The notes under the pieces are model-generated. The model did no database searches. It was not told where the DNA came from and worked only from the letters and a program-made list of their open reading frames with translations. Source: Hansfordia pulvinata (lineage: Eukaryota; Ascomycota; Sordariomycetes; Xylariales). Taken from it: a DNA stretch of 64,000 nt. The stretch covers positions 2,046,001-2,110,000 of the forward strand of contig BJKQ01000004.1 in assembly GCA_006538405.1 (NCBI GenBank), given 5' to 3'. The stretch's first letter is position 1, and each line of letters opens with the position of its first letter. A program made the translations under genes and the position numbers. This document shows, piece by piece, positions 1 through 12,660 of the stretch.

Positions 1-2349
1 CGAGTGGCGTCCCGCCTGGCTGGTTTGGACCAAGCCACCGCCAGCCCAGTCTCTCTCGCACCCACCCCTCCCTTTGGAAACCCACCGTGACAACTGGTAT
101 ACGCGTAGACATTGCGTCGGAACAGGTGCAATGGGTATTTTGTATCCTCGAATCATGGCCTGGGGAGTTTTCCCAGTGTGATATCCCCTTGCCCGTTCCC
201 TTCTTTCGTAGAGAAAACCCTTGGAATGTAATAAAGTTGGCTTCGTCGAGGTCCGCCTTTCGCTCACCTTTACGCGCTGCGGACTTCTACAGCGGCCCGT
301 CCGTTTCGCCGCGTCTGTGCTCCTTCGAAAGATCAATAAGCAAGCGGAGAGAGAGAGTCGCCGTAAGTCTGACGTCAGGGGGCTGGCTATTCGGAGATCA
401 GACGGTGGTCACTTGGGGATCAGAAGACGAGGCCATTCTCTTGAGTTTTTCAAACTTTTAAGTACATCTTGTGTGGAGCACTCACGTGGGTATCGCGGAC
501 ACTGTCGACCGGGGGGACACTCGGCTTCGTGGAATAGACATTGCAAGAATTCCGTCATCACCGAGGGGCCCGACTGTCAATTAGAGGGGCGCGTCTCGTG
601 TTTCTTCGTCTCGAAGTCGGTCGACGTTGCGCTCGCCCAAAGGGTGGGGGGGCTCCTTGTTCTACGTCATATTCATACTTTTATCTTTTCAACACGCCTG
701 GCTTCCCCCCCCCCCCCCCCCCCCTCTCCCTTTCCCGGCTTCGAAGTGGATGCCGTCGACGGGTCACCATGACATGGGGACCCAGCCAGGAGGTCCTCGG
801 TGGCATTCAAGGAGGAAAGCCGCAACTTTTCAGTCCGGGGAAAGATGTCAGACATCCACCACGCCACCGGGAAGCAGTGGAATTCTTGTGCTTGAGAGTG
901 AACCAGCCTCGGGGATGAGGTTAGGAGTAGGCGAAGGGCCCCGCGACCACAGGTGAGTAGGTAGAGATGCTGCCTTGAGTCTTCTGAGGCGCACTGGCTT
1001 GCTCCTCTTCGCTTGAATTGCTCTAGGCACTTTCTTTGAGTGAAGGCGATAGCTAGACTGGGGCTCGCGCTCGCTTGAGCCCTGCGGTGCGGTGAAGTGA
1101 AGGGGGCGCCGGGCCTGTTCCTATGCCGCGAGCATCCCGAAGGCAAATCCAGTCTGAGGAGTGGGCATGGGGGAGGAGGGTCGTGATGTATGGGAGAGCG
1201 GCCCAGACAGTCGGAGCCCTTGAGACGATCTTGACCGGAGAAGTCTGCGGGGCGACTACAATCAAGGGCTTCGCGCGTTGGGTATTCCAGTATGCAGCAG
1301 GATGCCTGCGTGCATTCGGGAGCGATGGCGACACACAATGAACGCGGGATAATACACACCCGTGTGGGAAAGGGGATACGAGACGCAACGGGATCCAATG
1401 CCAACGTTCCTCAAGTGTCAAGCGCGGCTAGGTGTGACCGGCTTGTTCTTCTTTCTCGTCTTGTCTGCGATGATCACCAAGAATGGAAGACTGAACAGGG
1501 TGTGGCCTCAAGCTCGCAACTCGGCCAACTGCGTGGCCCTCGCTGGCGCTGTGGCTGGGTCTTAAGACGTCCCATGTCACATTTCTTCTCCATATCTTGC
1601 CTCTGGGACCGTGCCTCTGGGTCCCGGGGAAGGATAGCATCTGCTGTCCGTTGAACCTATCGCGGTGCACTGGCAGCAACACGCCCACCTCCCCCCCCCC
1701 TTTTCGGCGAGTCCACCCTGAACCCCCCCTCCCAGCGAGGTTGAGTGCCACCGCCAACATGGGGAGGAACAATCCGATATCCACTGCTTAGCCGGTGGAG
1801 AGCACTGCTCAAATATGGATCAGCCATTGCCATCATGATTCACACTGCCATTTGGCGCCACGAGGAGCTTGAGACAAAACACAAGCCCGGCGTCGACGTT
1901 GGGAGCATCGATCCGGGCCTGGCTGGCTGCACGAATCCTACTGCCACAGACAAGCCTTGAAATCAACTCCTCCCAGTTCCGAAAACAACTGCAACCAGGT
2001 CGCAACGCTGCTGGACCATCCCTTGATGACTGCTTCGCGCAGCTCCGCCGAACAGTCCGAGTACTGGCCGGGACTGGATCACAGTTTTGCCACAACTGAG
2101 GAACGGAAATCACCCTTCCTCTTCAAACAAAGGACCAAAACCACTGCGGCCGGTCTGGCTCCGTCATTGAGCCATGCTGTCCGAATAAAAGCGAATGGCT
2201 CATGGTGACCCCTGATACATGACATGACATGACATGACCAACTTTTGCGATAATATCAAACACGCCGGATGGCAGAAAATGGAGCTGATGCTTTTTGTAC
2301 TGTTACAGATTATGTACCCCCCAGGCCCGCCGGCGCGTTCGCGCCCTCT
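1..2349. other. Intergenic, no supported gene
   Basis: Only short overlapping open frames occur here, none with a recognisable domain, plausible splice pattern or good start context. A run of 20 C lies at 705-724. Nothing else is supported. Confidence 0.6.
705..724. repeat. Homopolymer C20
   Basis: Uninterrupted run of 20 cytosines, one of several 13-21-nt G/C homopolymers in the window. Confidence 0.95.
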
Positions 2350-3472
2350 TCAGCCAGGCACCGAGTCCAGCGAGCCCTTACCCGGTGTCGTGGGCGCCGC
2401 GTCGGGCCCCTTTTGCTGGCGCAGCTTCTCCTCAAACTTGGCAAACTCCTTGGCAGCGATCTCCTCCTCGGGGTCCTGCACCTGGTGGACCTCCTCGACT
2501 TCCTCGATCTGGGGACGAGAAAAAGCCTGGTCAGCAATGGGAACAAGAAAGGGCGGGCTGTCCAAGGAAATAAAAAAAGGGAGGGTGGGGGGGAAAGGGG
2601 GGCAAGCTGCTCCTGGGCCGACTTACATAATGCATCAGCATGCTCTCGATGCCGTTCTTGAGGGTGACGGTGCTCGAGTCGCAGGTGCGGCAGGCGCCGC
2701 GCAGCTTAAGGAACACCTTGCCCTCCTCGAAGCCGCGGAACTCAATGTCGCCGCCGTCCTCCTGGATGGCGGGCCGGATGCGGGTCTCGAGGAGCTCCTT
2801 GATCATGCCGACGACCTCCGAGTCGTTCTCGTTGTAAGCCAGGCTGTCCTCCTCGGGCTGGGCGCCGCCGGCGCCGGCGGCGCCCTCCTCGCCGGGCTTG
2901 GGGGCCGCGACGATGGGCTGGCCGGAGGTGACGGCCTCGGTGATGAGGCTGAAGATCTCGGGCTTGACGTGGGCCCAGTTGGCCTCGGGGGTCTTGGTGA
3001 CGGTGATGAAGTCGGCGCCGTAGAAGACGGAGGTGACGCCGTCCATGTTCATGAGCTGCGCGGCCAGCGGCGAGGGGTGCGGCGGGGCGATGGTGCTGCG
3101 CGGGCTCATGTACTCGACAAAGGTCGGGCCGCCCTCCTCGGGCAGGACGCGGCTGTTGGGCAGGAACTTGAGCGCGTCCGGGTTGGGGGTCGGCTCGATC
3201 TGGATGAAGATGGAGCGGACTCCGGAGGGGGGCGCAAAGGCGGCGGCCGCCTGCGCGCTGCTGATGCGCGCAGGGCGCAGGGACGGGCGGGCCCCGGCCC
3301 CGGCCCCGAGGGCGCGCGACGAGTGAGAGAGGGTGTGCGCCTGGCGGGCGGCGGCGGCGCGGCGGGCGAGCTGTGACGGGGCGGCGGGGGAGCGTGAGAC
3401 GGCCGGGCGCATCTGTTGGCACGTCGAGGCCAGCAGCCCTGCGGAGGGCCGGACGAGCCTGCTAGGCGCCAT
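2350..3472 (-). CDS. NFU1: NFU1-type mitochondrial iron-sulfur cluster scaffold
   Basis: Two exons, 3472-2627 and 2508-2350, joined in phase 0 across a 118-bp GTAAGT...CAG intron, give about 334 aa. The first ~100 residues are Arg/Ser/Ala-rich and look like a mitochondrial presequence. An Nfu N-domain follows (IQIEPTPNPDALKF, with a GVTSVFYG segment). The NifU C-domain carries the CxxC cluster ligands at C261 and C264 (GACRTCDSS). Exon 2 adds an acidic, Gln-containing tail ending KGSLDSVPG. Family knowledge: Nfu1 receives or transfers 4Fe-4S clusters to mitochondrial targets such as lipoyl synthase. The ATG at 3472 (MAPSRL) was chosen because the upstream open frame is Phe/His-rich and not presequence-like. 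It is divergent from HIT1. No defect seen. Confidence 0.93.
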
Positions 3473-4970
3473 TGCGTGTGTATGTGTGTGCGCGTGAGGG
3501 ACTTTGTCAATTCGGGAGTGACGGATTCGCGGCGGCGCGGCCGCAGGGGCGGAGCAGGTTGTCGTGAAGATCGGCCGAAGACGCAGGCGTTTGTGATCGA
3601 GAAGGTGGAAGCCCGTGCAGGTGCTTATGCTGATATATGTATATGTGCGTTGGGAAAAGAAAAAGAAACAGGATGCTCTCTGCTGCAGGGGTGCTTTTCG
3701 CTGCAGGCCGGGATCTATGCGCAATGCAGAAGCAGTCGTGGGGGCGAAAAAGGTGCTGTACAGAGGAGAGTCGAGGTTGTGGTGGTGGTGGTGGTGGAGG
3801 AGGCGGAGGTCAAAGAGGTATGATGAAATGCCTGGAATTGTCTGCGGCAACGGATTGGCGGCCGAGTGATTTGTACGGAGGCGGCCGGGATGGCAGGCCG
3901 TGCTTACCTATCAAGCTTGACTGACGTTCGGTTCGTTACGAATGGGCCAAGACGGGCTGCCAGCCAATGACGCACGCTGCATTTCACCTCGGGACGCCGC
4001 CGTCTCCGTTTTTGACTGGTCTCTGAGTGGCTGCCAACACATGGGCGGGCTGCACCGTTTCGGACGTCATCCGCTCCAATGACTAAAGCCACGGCGCCGA
4101 GCTGGATACAGGCGGGAGCGGTGCGAATAAGCGTAGAAAATTCCACGTTTGCTCGTCACGGCCGAAGTCGTCACGACGTATCCACGCCCCAAATGGCACA
4201 TATCGCGAGCGCGGTTCTCCCCTTTTGATACCCCATCCCACGCGATCGCACCGAACCGGACCGAACCACCCCAGATTCAGCTACAGGCGTCGCAAGGACC
4301 GTAAAGTGAAGAGCGTCTCGTTTCCCACTGCCACAATACCTGTGTGGCACGCAAAAGGTAGGCCTGGCCCCCCGGTCTGTCGTCAGCTTCCCAGTAGACC
4401 GGACAATATCCGCCCCACGCTGGCTTGCGCGCGCCTCACGACCTCGTCCGTTCTTTCTGCCTTGTCTCCCCCTTCGCGTAGCCAGACATATTCGCCAGCC
4501 CGAGCCACTGTCGTCGTACGTAGCACATCGCCCGTCGAGGGCCGGCTGAGCGAGCCTCGCGCTTTTAGCCAACTCGTGCGGTGGGTTCTCCATCACTGCG
4601 CTGCCTCTTGCGCCATCACCATCTCCCCCCGTCTTTGGGTCATTTGTTTCGTTTCGTGAGGTCTATCAAGAACGTGCTGTCGGAGCTGCGATTCTTGGCT
4701 GAAAGTTCCTGCAAGTGCTGGCCTCGTCACCACTTATTATTCCTTGTCTCGGCCGCTTATGTTACTGACGCCTCTCGCAGATCACCCACCTCTCGCACCC
4801 ACCCATCCAACCCGTCGGGTCATACTTCACTTGGAAGCCTGCCACATACCGCGACAACGACACGCAAGTCTGACCAAACCAGTGGCCCTGGTCGTCGGGC
4901 TTGCCGTCCAGCAGCAGCGCATCACCGCGTGGCCTGCTCAAGAACCCACTCCACCCTCCCCGGCGCCAGC
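3473..4970. other. Shared upstream region of NFU1 and HIT1
   Basis: About 1.5 kb between two divergently transcribed genes, so it should contain both promoters and 5' UTRs. A short purine/GGT-rich repeat lies near 3780-3820. I see no clear TATA box or additional gene. Confidence 0.5.
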
Positions 4971-5753
4971 ATGGCTCCGGAGAGAGCCTGCGTTGCTTGC
5001 GACAAGCCTGAGGGCAAGTACAAATGCGTCTCGTGCGCTCTGTATACGTGAGTCGTCCGCGCTCCGGTTTCCGGGTTTGGGGGGATTTGCCCAGTCTGAC
5101 AGGCCGCCGCCCTTCTTAGATGCTCTCTGCCGTGTTTCAAGCAGCACCGCGACAACCACCCTCCCGTGGAGACCCCGGTGGACGCCAGGCCCGCTCCCGA
5201 TGCCCCGTCGTCGAGCTCTGCGCCGGCCGGGCCCCGGGGAGCGGCTGAAGACCAGACCGGTGGGGGGCGCCTCACCAGCATGGCCGACATGCCCGAGTAC
5301 AAGACTCTGATGGCCAAGTACCCGCAGCTCAGCCACCTGCTCTGGAACATTGCGCAGGCCACAGATCCGCCCTCGGCCGAGAACGGCGGCGACGTCAAGT
5401 TTGCGGCCCTTGGCGGCGGCGGCCGCGGCAAGGGCGGGGGCACCTCCTCGTCGCGCCAGAGGAATCACACCAACAACAACAACAAGAACAAGGAGCCGTG
5501 GACCAAGGACAAGGGCGTCGAGAACGGCGTCCACGCGCTGCACCACTACCAGGACGCGCACGGCGACGACCGCACGGCCCTGCGCGAGTTCCAGGAGCTC
5601 ATCCGCCTCTACAACGCCCGCGTCGAGTCTCAGCAGCAGCAGGAGCAGCAGAAGCAGGGGCCGGCCGACCCGCAGCAGCGCCGCGAGGCCGCGCGGACCG
5701 ACGCCCAGGCCATCTCCCAGCTCATGCGCTCTGAGGAGTCGGAGGTTTCGTGA
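4971..5753 (+). CDS. HIT1: HIT-type zinc-finger protein (Hit1/ZNHIT3-like)
   Basis: Exons 4971-5047 and 5120-5753, separated by a 72-bp GTGAGT...TTAG intron, encode 236 aa. The N-terminus is a complete HIT zinc finger with spacing C7-x2-C10-x8-C19-x2-C22-x4-C27-x3-C31-x3-H35-x3-H39. The intron falls inside the finger between C22 and C27, so only the spliced product restores it. The C-terminal half has a conserved MPEYKTLMAKYPQL-type helix and a Gln-rich tail. Family knowledge: Hit1/ZNHIT3 partners Rsa1/NUFIP in box C/D snoRNP assembly in the nucleus. No frame defects. Other HIT-finger paralogues are possible, but the N-terminal position and the following helix favour Hit1. Confidence 0.88.
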
Positions 5754-7909
5754 TTCGGCAGAGCGGCCTTTTTTTTGTTTTTTGTTCGCGAGTCATCGGC
5801 GTTCCGGGCTGTGTCGGGGTTTTTTTTTTGGGGGGTTGCTTTCTCTCCCTCTACCCCTTCTTCAACCCCGACCAACGTCACCAGCGCGGCCTCGCTTCTT
5901 GCTTCAAAAGGGCCCTCTTGCTTATCACGGCGCGGAGGTGGCCCGGCTGGGCGCGAGGCGCTGCATGGAGCTGCCCCGGGCGGGACTCGACTTGCAGCAC
6001 AGTCACGGCAGCACAGCCACGGCCCCGGCTCGTTCTGGACGCCAGGCTGATACCACTCGGAATCCGCTTGACAGCCCGGAATTGCGGGCCCCTCCGCCGG
6101 AGCCTGACATCAGCGGACGATGCAGAGCGGATCGCATAGTTGAGGAAAAGGGTGGAGGCTCAAGAACAATCAGAAGAACCAGATGGCGCTCTCCAATCCA
6201 CATGTGATGCTAGTGGTGGGAGGGAGGGGGGTTCCCGATTCGGAGCAACAGGTCGTCCTACCAGATCGATCCACAGAGGCACCGGTGTCTTGGGTAGGTA
6301 GGTAGTTACCTAGGCAGACAGACAGACAGGTTCTGTCGAAGAACTGCTGCGACGAGGCAAATGCATGGCTAGGTACCCACGCGGAATCTAGAGAACGAAG
6401 AGGCCCCAACCCAAACCCGCATCTCGGCCCTGCCGCGCGGCAGGGGAGCATATGAAAACCAAAAAGTCAGTCCCTCTTTGCCCGGGCGAAGAGCCCATGT
6501 CACCTCCTTTCTAAATGTGAAAGCGCATCCCGGCCCGCCCGTTTCACTTGATACCGCCCTTTCGGGGGCGGGCGCATCGTAGGGACGGTGGCTTGGGGCG
6601 GCAGTGAGCGCTACAGTCCGCGCCGAGTGGGATCGAACGGCGCAGCGGATACGTGGGAACTGAGCGCCGGTGGCGATGACAGCTCCGCTCGTTCATCGCA
6701 TGCAGTCAACACCGAGGGTGAACGTTGCCGCCGCTGGGGACTATACACGGCGGGCCGTGTGTGCTGGCGACGGGGCGTCCTCTAACCTGGCACATATACG
6801 AAAGAGACCTGGCACATACCTACACAAAAGAGGCCGGCCAGCCAGGACATGGAGGTCCGGGCTTGCCTGCGCCAATCGAGTGGCAGCTTGTGTGGCAAGC
6901 ATAAGATAGGGGCCTAGAGTTCTCTGACCATGCCCCGGGGTATCACGTGTTGAGGGTAAAGCGAGACACGGTTCTTGCGCCACATGGGTATTTCGGCCCG
7001 CACCGAATATTGAAAAGCCTCTCCACGTGGGAATACGCCCGTCCTGCCAAACCATCCTTCAGCTTACAGCCGTCCGTGTCTTGTAGAACTGGCCACGGGG
7101 CGTCTCGGTTGTTGCTGCGGCCGTCGCGCTGTTTGCCCTGAGAAAGAACCGCAAACCCCCCCTAGAGTGCACCATCTGGGTGTTTCGCGAACCGGGACGT
7201 TCGTTTCCGACTCTCGCCTACTAACTATGTCTCTTTGGTAGATTCGATTCCCTAGCTTCCGCTGATGAGGTTTGTCGTAGCTGTTGATCGTCCTCGTTCT
7301 CGTTATGGGTCACGTGGTGGTGGTGGTAGTGTATGCTGCGAGAGAGCAGGAGAAACAACCCCGAACTTGTGAGCAGGTTTATCGCTCGCCTGCCTCCCTC
7401 CCTCCCTCTTCAACAGGATCAAGGAGGTCGACGCACCCGAGAGCGGAGAAGACACGTGGGATCTGACGGCGCTGCAGAGGAAAGCTGGATTCTGACATTA
7501 AAGCCTTTGGGGCCTTGGGGGGGCAGCGGTGAAGACACCAGCGCCCGTGAGACTCTATTTGAAGAAATACCTACCTGGGCAGCTAGGTATCTGTATTAGG
7601 TATCTAATGTAGGTACTCAAGAAGGAAGGGAGCAAGATTATAAAGATGATAAGATCGTGTCGCGTTAGCCATATGTACACCCTATACATGAACGGCGCCG
7701 AGAAGGTATTACAAAAATCCCAAGCTACAATAACTTGCATACAAGAAGACTGAGAAAAAAAAGGGGGCGGAGGTTGGAAAGCAAGCAACTCCAACCCCTT
7801 CCCCCCGAGAGAGAGAGAGAGAGAGCCAAGTGAACAGAGCACTAAAGTCCTCCCGCACGCCCTCTCATGCCACACTGGCGCGGCATCTTTCCGGTTTAGA
7901 GGTCCAAGG
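5754..7909. other. Intergenic, no supported gene
   Basis: Between two convergent genes. A branch-point/acceptor-like string (CTAAC followed by TTGGTAG, 7221-7243) is present but no coding frame uses it. Short TAGGTAGGTA and CCTACCT strings occur near 6295 and 7570. Confidence 0.5.
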
Positions 7910-8202
7910 TCAAGGCTTCAGCCTCGCCAAGAAGCCCAGCCGGGAATGCCGGGCGTTGTTTTTGTTGTTGTTGTTGTTGTTGCTGCTGCCTCTTTTAATA
8001 CCGCTGCCGCCGTCCGCGGCCGCGATCTTGGCGTGCAGCGCGCCGGACAGGGGCGACACGTGCTGCGGCGGCGAGGAGGGCGACACGGCGGTCGACGTCG
8101 ACGAGGACGTCAGGTCGGCCAGGCCGCCGGCGCCGTCCTCTTCTGCCATCGCGGGCGCGGGCGCGGGCGCGGGAGCCGGCGCTGCCCTTGCGTTGTTGGC
8201 GA

Positions 8203-8234
<32 letters not shown>

Positions 8235-9503
8235 CCGCCAGTCAGGAGGGTCAGGCTGCCCAACTTCTCGCGCAAGGCCAGCAACGGGGCGCTCCTGCGC
8301 TTGCTGCTGCTGGCCGTCTTGCACTGCTGCTTCTGCTGCTTCTGCTGCTGCTGTCTCTTCTGCTGATGATGATGGCGTTGTTGATGATGCGCGGGTGACT
8401 CGGGCAGCTCCGTCTCGGGCGTCATGGTCCCCTCCGAAGACAGGTTGGCCTGCTGCTGCTGCTGGCGGTGACGGACAGCCGCCGCCGCCGCCGAAGAAGA
8501 AGGAGAAAAGAAAACGCCCACGGGCTCGTCGCGCCTCAGGTACCCGACGTCGCCGAACCCCTTGCGCGGGTCGGCGCCGCCTGCGCCGCGGGCCTTTGCG
8601 CGGGCGCGGCTGGCGCGCCAGCCCAGCGACGACTGGCGGGGCGCGACGCTGTCCATGGCGAACTGATGCGTGAGGGGCGCTCTTCTCCTGCCGCCGCCGC
8701 CGCCGCTGCTGTCGTTGTTGTTGTCGCCTTGTTGCTGTTGCTGTTGCTGTTGCTGCTTCTTGTTCTTGTTCTTCTTCTTCTGCTTCCCCTTCTTCCGTGC
8801 CCCTTGGTGGCCATCATCCTCGGCGGCGGGAGACGAGCAGCAGGAGGACGGCGGCGACCGGTTCTCCAGGTGGTCCGCGTCGACCTCGGTCAGCTGGGGG
8901 CTGTCGCTCCGGCGGCCGAAGACGTCGTCGCCCATCAGCAGCGACAGGTTGGCCGCGAAGAACTGCGTCCTGCTGAGCGTCGTGCTGAAGTTCTGGTTCC
9001 GGGCCGCCGTCGCCTCCGCCTCCGCCGCCGCCTCCTCCTCCTCCTCCTCCGTCTCCTCCCTGAACTGACCCGCGCGCGTCCTCGCTGTCGTCTTCTTTTT
9101 CGTTGCTGTTGTCGTTGTTGTCGCCGTGGCTGTGCTCATGTCCCTAGCCCCCTGTTGCCTGCTGCTGCTGCTGTCTTCTACTGCAGCCCCCGACCGCTGG
9201 GAGCAGCAGAGGCGGAGGCGGAGGCGGGAGCGGGAGCGCCCTCGCGCTCCGCGACGACGACGCGCAGGCGGCGCCGCAGGTCCTCCGGGTCGAACGGGTA
9301 CGACTTGTGGGAGGACGACGTCCGGGCCCGTGCTGGTGCCGCGGCGGTCCGGGAACCCGCCAGTACTGCTGCTGCTTGTGCGCCGGCACCTGGCTCCGGG
9401 GACCCGCTGATGCTGTTGCTGCTGCTGTGGCGGCGGCGGCGGGGTTTGTTGTCGTCGTCATGTTGTTGTTGCCGCCTTCCATGATGCCGACCTGCATCGT
9501 CAT
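7910..9503 (-). CDS. Low-complexity hypothetical protein (frame corrected twice)
   Basis: Not recognised. A single-exon gene reading from the ATG at 9503 (MTMQVGIMEGG) to TGA at 7910. Three successive open segments lie in consecutive frames. Adding one base near 9322-9325 and one in the G5 run (minus strand) near 9187-9191 joins them into exactly 532 codons. Visible features: poly-Thr/Ala N-terminus, a conserved-looking SYPFDPEDLRRRL segment, an acidic Glu run, a poly-Gln stretch followed by Asn residues, and a Lys/Arg-rich C-terminus (HSRLGFLARLKP). No signal peptide or membrane segment. It is probably disordered. The unshifted alternative would start at ATG 9139 and lose the PFDPEDLRRRL part. 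Confidence 0.55.
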
Positions 9504-11181
9504 GTTGGACGGGTTGATTCAGGGCGGGGTTGGAAGGAGGACAGAGAAAGAGGGAAAGGAGGGGGAAAAAGGTCGGGAAGCTTGATAGAGCCACCAGTGC
9601 AAGAATGGGCAGGCGCCGCGGCGGGGGGTTTCTCTCTGAGGGTTTGTTCTGCCCCGGGGCGGGGGAACAATGGCGGGAGAGAGAGAGAGAGGGGGGAGAG
9701 AAAGGGAGGGAGAAGGGCGAGGAACACTGGTGAAGCGGGCGGGCGTGACGCCGGCGCAAAGTATAAGTCTAAATCCTCAAGCAAGCCAGTCCCGGGGCCG
9801 ACGCGCCGTCGGGTGCACCAGTATGTATGTATGGATGTATGTTAGATATGTATGTAGGAGGCGAATATAAGGTTTGCGGCGGGCGTCTATCCGGCGCAGT
9901 CCGATATATCAAGTCAGGCGAGGATGAGGACAACCTAGACGAGATAAGAGAGTGCATGCGCAGAGTATATTACTCTCACGCAGGCGGCGGCAGCAGCAGC
10001 AGCGGTGCTTCCCTTGCCGGCGGATCGAGACGGGGCGCCGGGAACTGAGAGACTGGGATGAGGGCTGCCGACGATGTAGGGTGGGTGGTAGGTAGGTAGG
10101 TCGGTGATAACGGAAGAGAGACCACGGTGTGTTGGACGGGGCGGTGACGTATGTGCTGGCTGCCCTCTCTTTCTTGCTCTTCAAGTCGAGCTGTGGTTCG
10201 GGTCTCGAGTACCTCGGAATAGCGGCGGACGTCACGGGCCGGACAGGTAAATGGGTGAACAGGTAGGTGGACAGGTGACTGACTCTCGCGGGGGACAGAA
10301 GAGGTCACGATATTCGGGGTCGGTCATGAGGAACGAACGCGACTGAAAGACCCGACCTGACGCGGGACGGACAATGCGACGGAGCTTTCCTTTCTCTCTC
10401 TTCGCTCTTAATTACCTCTGCGTGTCCGTGAGCTTGGGTATCGTACGTACTACCACGAGAATACACGTGAGCTACTCGTACGTGATGGTTATGGAGTAGA
10501 CTAAGTTAGCCTAGCCCGAGGCTTATTAGTCTCCTGCGGCTATCGAAGATCCCAAAGTGACCTCCTCCGACCGGCTGCCACGAGCGCCCTTTTCTGCCTC
10601 TCTCTCTCTCTCTTTCTCTTTCTCTACGAGACGAGTGTACCTACACACTCCATTAGGCACTCGTGTCAGATTATCATTAGGAACAGGTACAGTAGTCGCT
10701 ACGAGTCACTTCATCAATCGCCCCGAGATATATACGCACATGCCCTTCCCCCCCTTTGACCGTCCGTGCCTTTCACCTTCGGCTCCAGTCTGCTGCGGTC
10801 AGAGGAGAGAAAGAAGAGCCCCCCCCCCCACCACCAGACGCCATCTCGCATCTCGCGTCTCGCATGTCGCCCCGCTCACGAGTACAAGTAGGGCGCAACA
10901 AATCCTCCGGTGCCCTCCTGCTAATGCGAACGGAAGGGGGAGTGTGCGTGCGCCTTGGGGATCGAGGGATGGTGCTATGGCGCCGCCGCAACCGGCCGAC
11001 AATGTCGGAGCGTCCGGAGGAGGGGGGGGGGGCGGTAAACCCCTTTGCCGGACACTTTTGTCTGTCATCCGTCACGAGTCGTGCACCTGACACACACGGC
11101 AGAATAGGGAAACAAAGTAGGCGTAGGCGAGAACAGGGAGTCCGTCCGTCCGTCCGTCTCCCGGCACCGAGGATCAACTCT

Positions 11182-11279
<98 letters not shown>
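11182..11279. repeat. (GTC)n trinucleotide array, about 33 units
   Basis: 98 bp of perfect GTC/GAC repeat, flanked by unrelated sequence. It is open in several frames (poly-Val, poly-Asp) but sits in no credible gene. Confidence 0.97.
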
Positions 11280-11746
11280 GGTTGTCGTTTGTCTCGGGTT
11301 TTTTGTGGTTACGAGTACTCACTCGTATGCTGATTGACAGGCCCCCTCCCCGGCCCGCCGCCCGGCCGGGCTGGCTGGCCGCCCACGATTGTTCCGACCG
11401 ATTGGGGCAAGTTTTTGGTCCCTGTTGATCACGATCGACCCCGGGTTTGAATTGAAGGGCCCCTCACTCTCGCCACGGCGTGGTGGCTCGTTGGCGGGAA
11501 GGGCAAGTTGAGGGGGGTACGGGAGGGGAGCACGGGAGGTCTCCCCAGCGGAAGGGGAGCTACAGCTTTGTTTAAACTCTTTGCGGCCGGGCTAAAGGCC
11601 AATAGTCTGGGTTACGGTCCGGGCCCGGCGCCGCCCAGGGAATTAAAATAAAGGGTGGGAATGGCAAAGATGGACAGGAAAAGAGACGGACAAGAAAGAA
11701 AGAAAAAAAGGCCCGGCGGCTTGGTGCTCGAGCACTTTGTTCCAAT

Positions 11747-11913
11747 TATCCCCTTGACTGTCGGAAATCAACAGTTACGCCAAGACCACAGATCATGTCC
11801 ATGGAGAGTAAAAGAGCCTACTTGAACAAGTAGGTCCTCCAGTTGTTTAAGCCTGACGATTGGGTGGCTTTAAGTCTTGGCAAAAGTGTTGACCTCCGAC
11901 AGTCAAGGGGATA
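11747..11913. mobile_element. Small inverted-repeat (MITE-like) element
   Basis: Arms 11747-11786 and 11874-11913 are reverse complements over about 35 of 40 bases (outer part TATCCCCTTGACTGTCGG), separated by an 87-bp non-coding centre. The arms begin and end in TA, so the outermost TA could be a target-site duplication, as in Tc1/mariner-derived elements. No transposase is encoded. A cruciform regulatory structure is the alternative. Confidence 0.6.
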
Positions 11914-12352
11914 GGTACCTTATTTTACGAGTATCTAGGTACTTATCTCTTACCCTCGTGATATGGACTACATACGGAGTACTCGTTAATAAACCACCGG
12001 CCGGTATGGAGTCGCTCTACGGTGTCCGAGTTCGAGTACTCGCACCGCACAGTCCCCTCCCGTGGCTGTCTGCGAACCAACAACATGAATGAGTTCGGAC
12101 GACTCCCATCACTCAGGTGCCGACCAATCCCCGCATTTTCGCCCGTACGTCACGCGAGGGACAATTGGATAGGACAATATTAAATCAAGACAGGACCCTC
12201 GGACGCTTGTCATGGAGGTCATCCATGACATTACTCGTACTCGACAGGACCGACACTAAATAAACTGCCGGGACCCTGTCAATGCTAACGACAAGGGGCA
12301 AGGCTCGGAATACTCGTAAGCGGTCTGCGTCTGCCACATTGTCCTATTAGCT

Positions 12353-12411
12353 TGCCTCAACTTGCCTCGCTGCCTCGACTTGCCTCGCCTTGCCTTGCCT
12401 TGCCTTGGTTC
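12353..12411. repeat. TTGCC/CTTGCCTC imperfect tandem repeat
   Basis: Imperfect copies of CTTGCCTC degrade into CTTGC/CCTTG units. Non-coding. Confidence 0.7.
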
Positions 12412-12660
12412 AACTGGCGAACCACTCTGCATACGAGTACTCACTCGTACGACTATGTGGCACTGTCTTGCCAAGAGTATCACAAGTAATCTTCAAAAGT
12501 CATATTTGGGTGCCTTTTATTATTATCAAGCGTTTTTCAATCTGGTTACGAGTAATCGTATGTATGTACGTCCATTACGCTCTATTACGTTGGGTCACCC
12601 TCCATGACGTGACGCAAAACACCCGACCCCATCAGCCCGCGGCAGCCTTCCCTCATGAAT

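Larger units (their letters stand above)
9504..12660. other. Repeat-bearing intergenic region
   Basis: No supported gene. It contains TATG-rich and GGTAGGTA strings (9820-10095), a 33-unit GTC array, a 167-bp inverted-repeat element and a TTGCC-rich patch. TACGAGTA/CGAGTACTCG motifs are dense between 11300 and 12600. Confidence 0.6.

Noticed and set aside
3473..3850. N-terminal extension of NFU1 to an upstream start
   Set aside because: The extension is Phe/His/Tyr-rich with tracts typical of UTR; ATG 3472 starts a normal mitochondrial presequence.
7150..7260. Branch point and acceptor-like string suggesting an intron
   Set aside because: No donor with flanking coding sequence could be found; probably chance.
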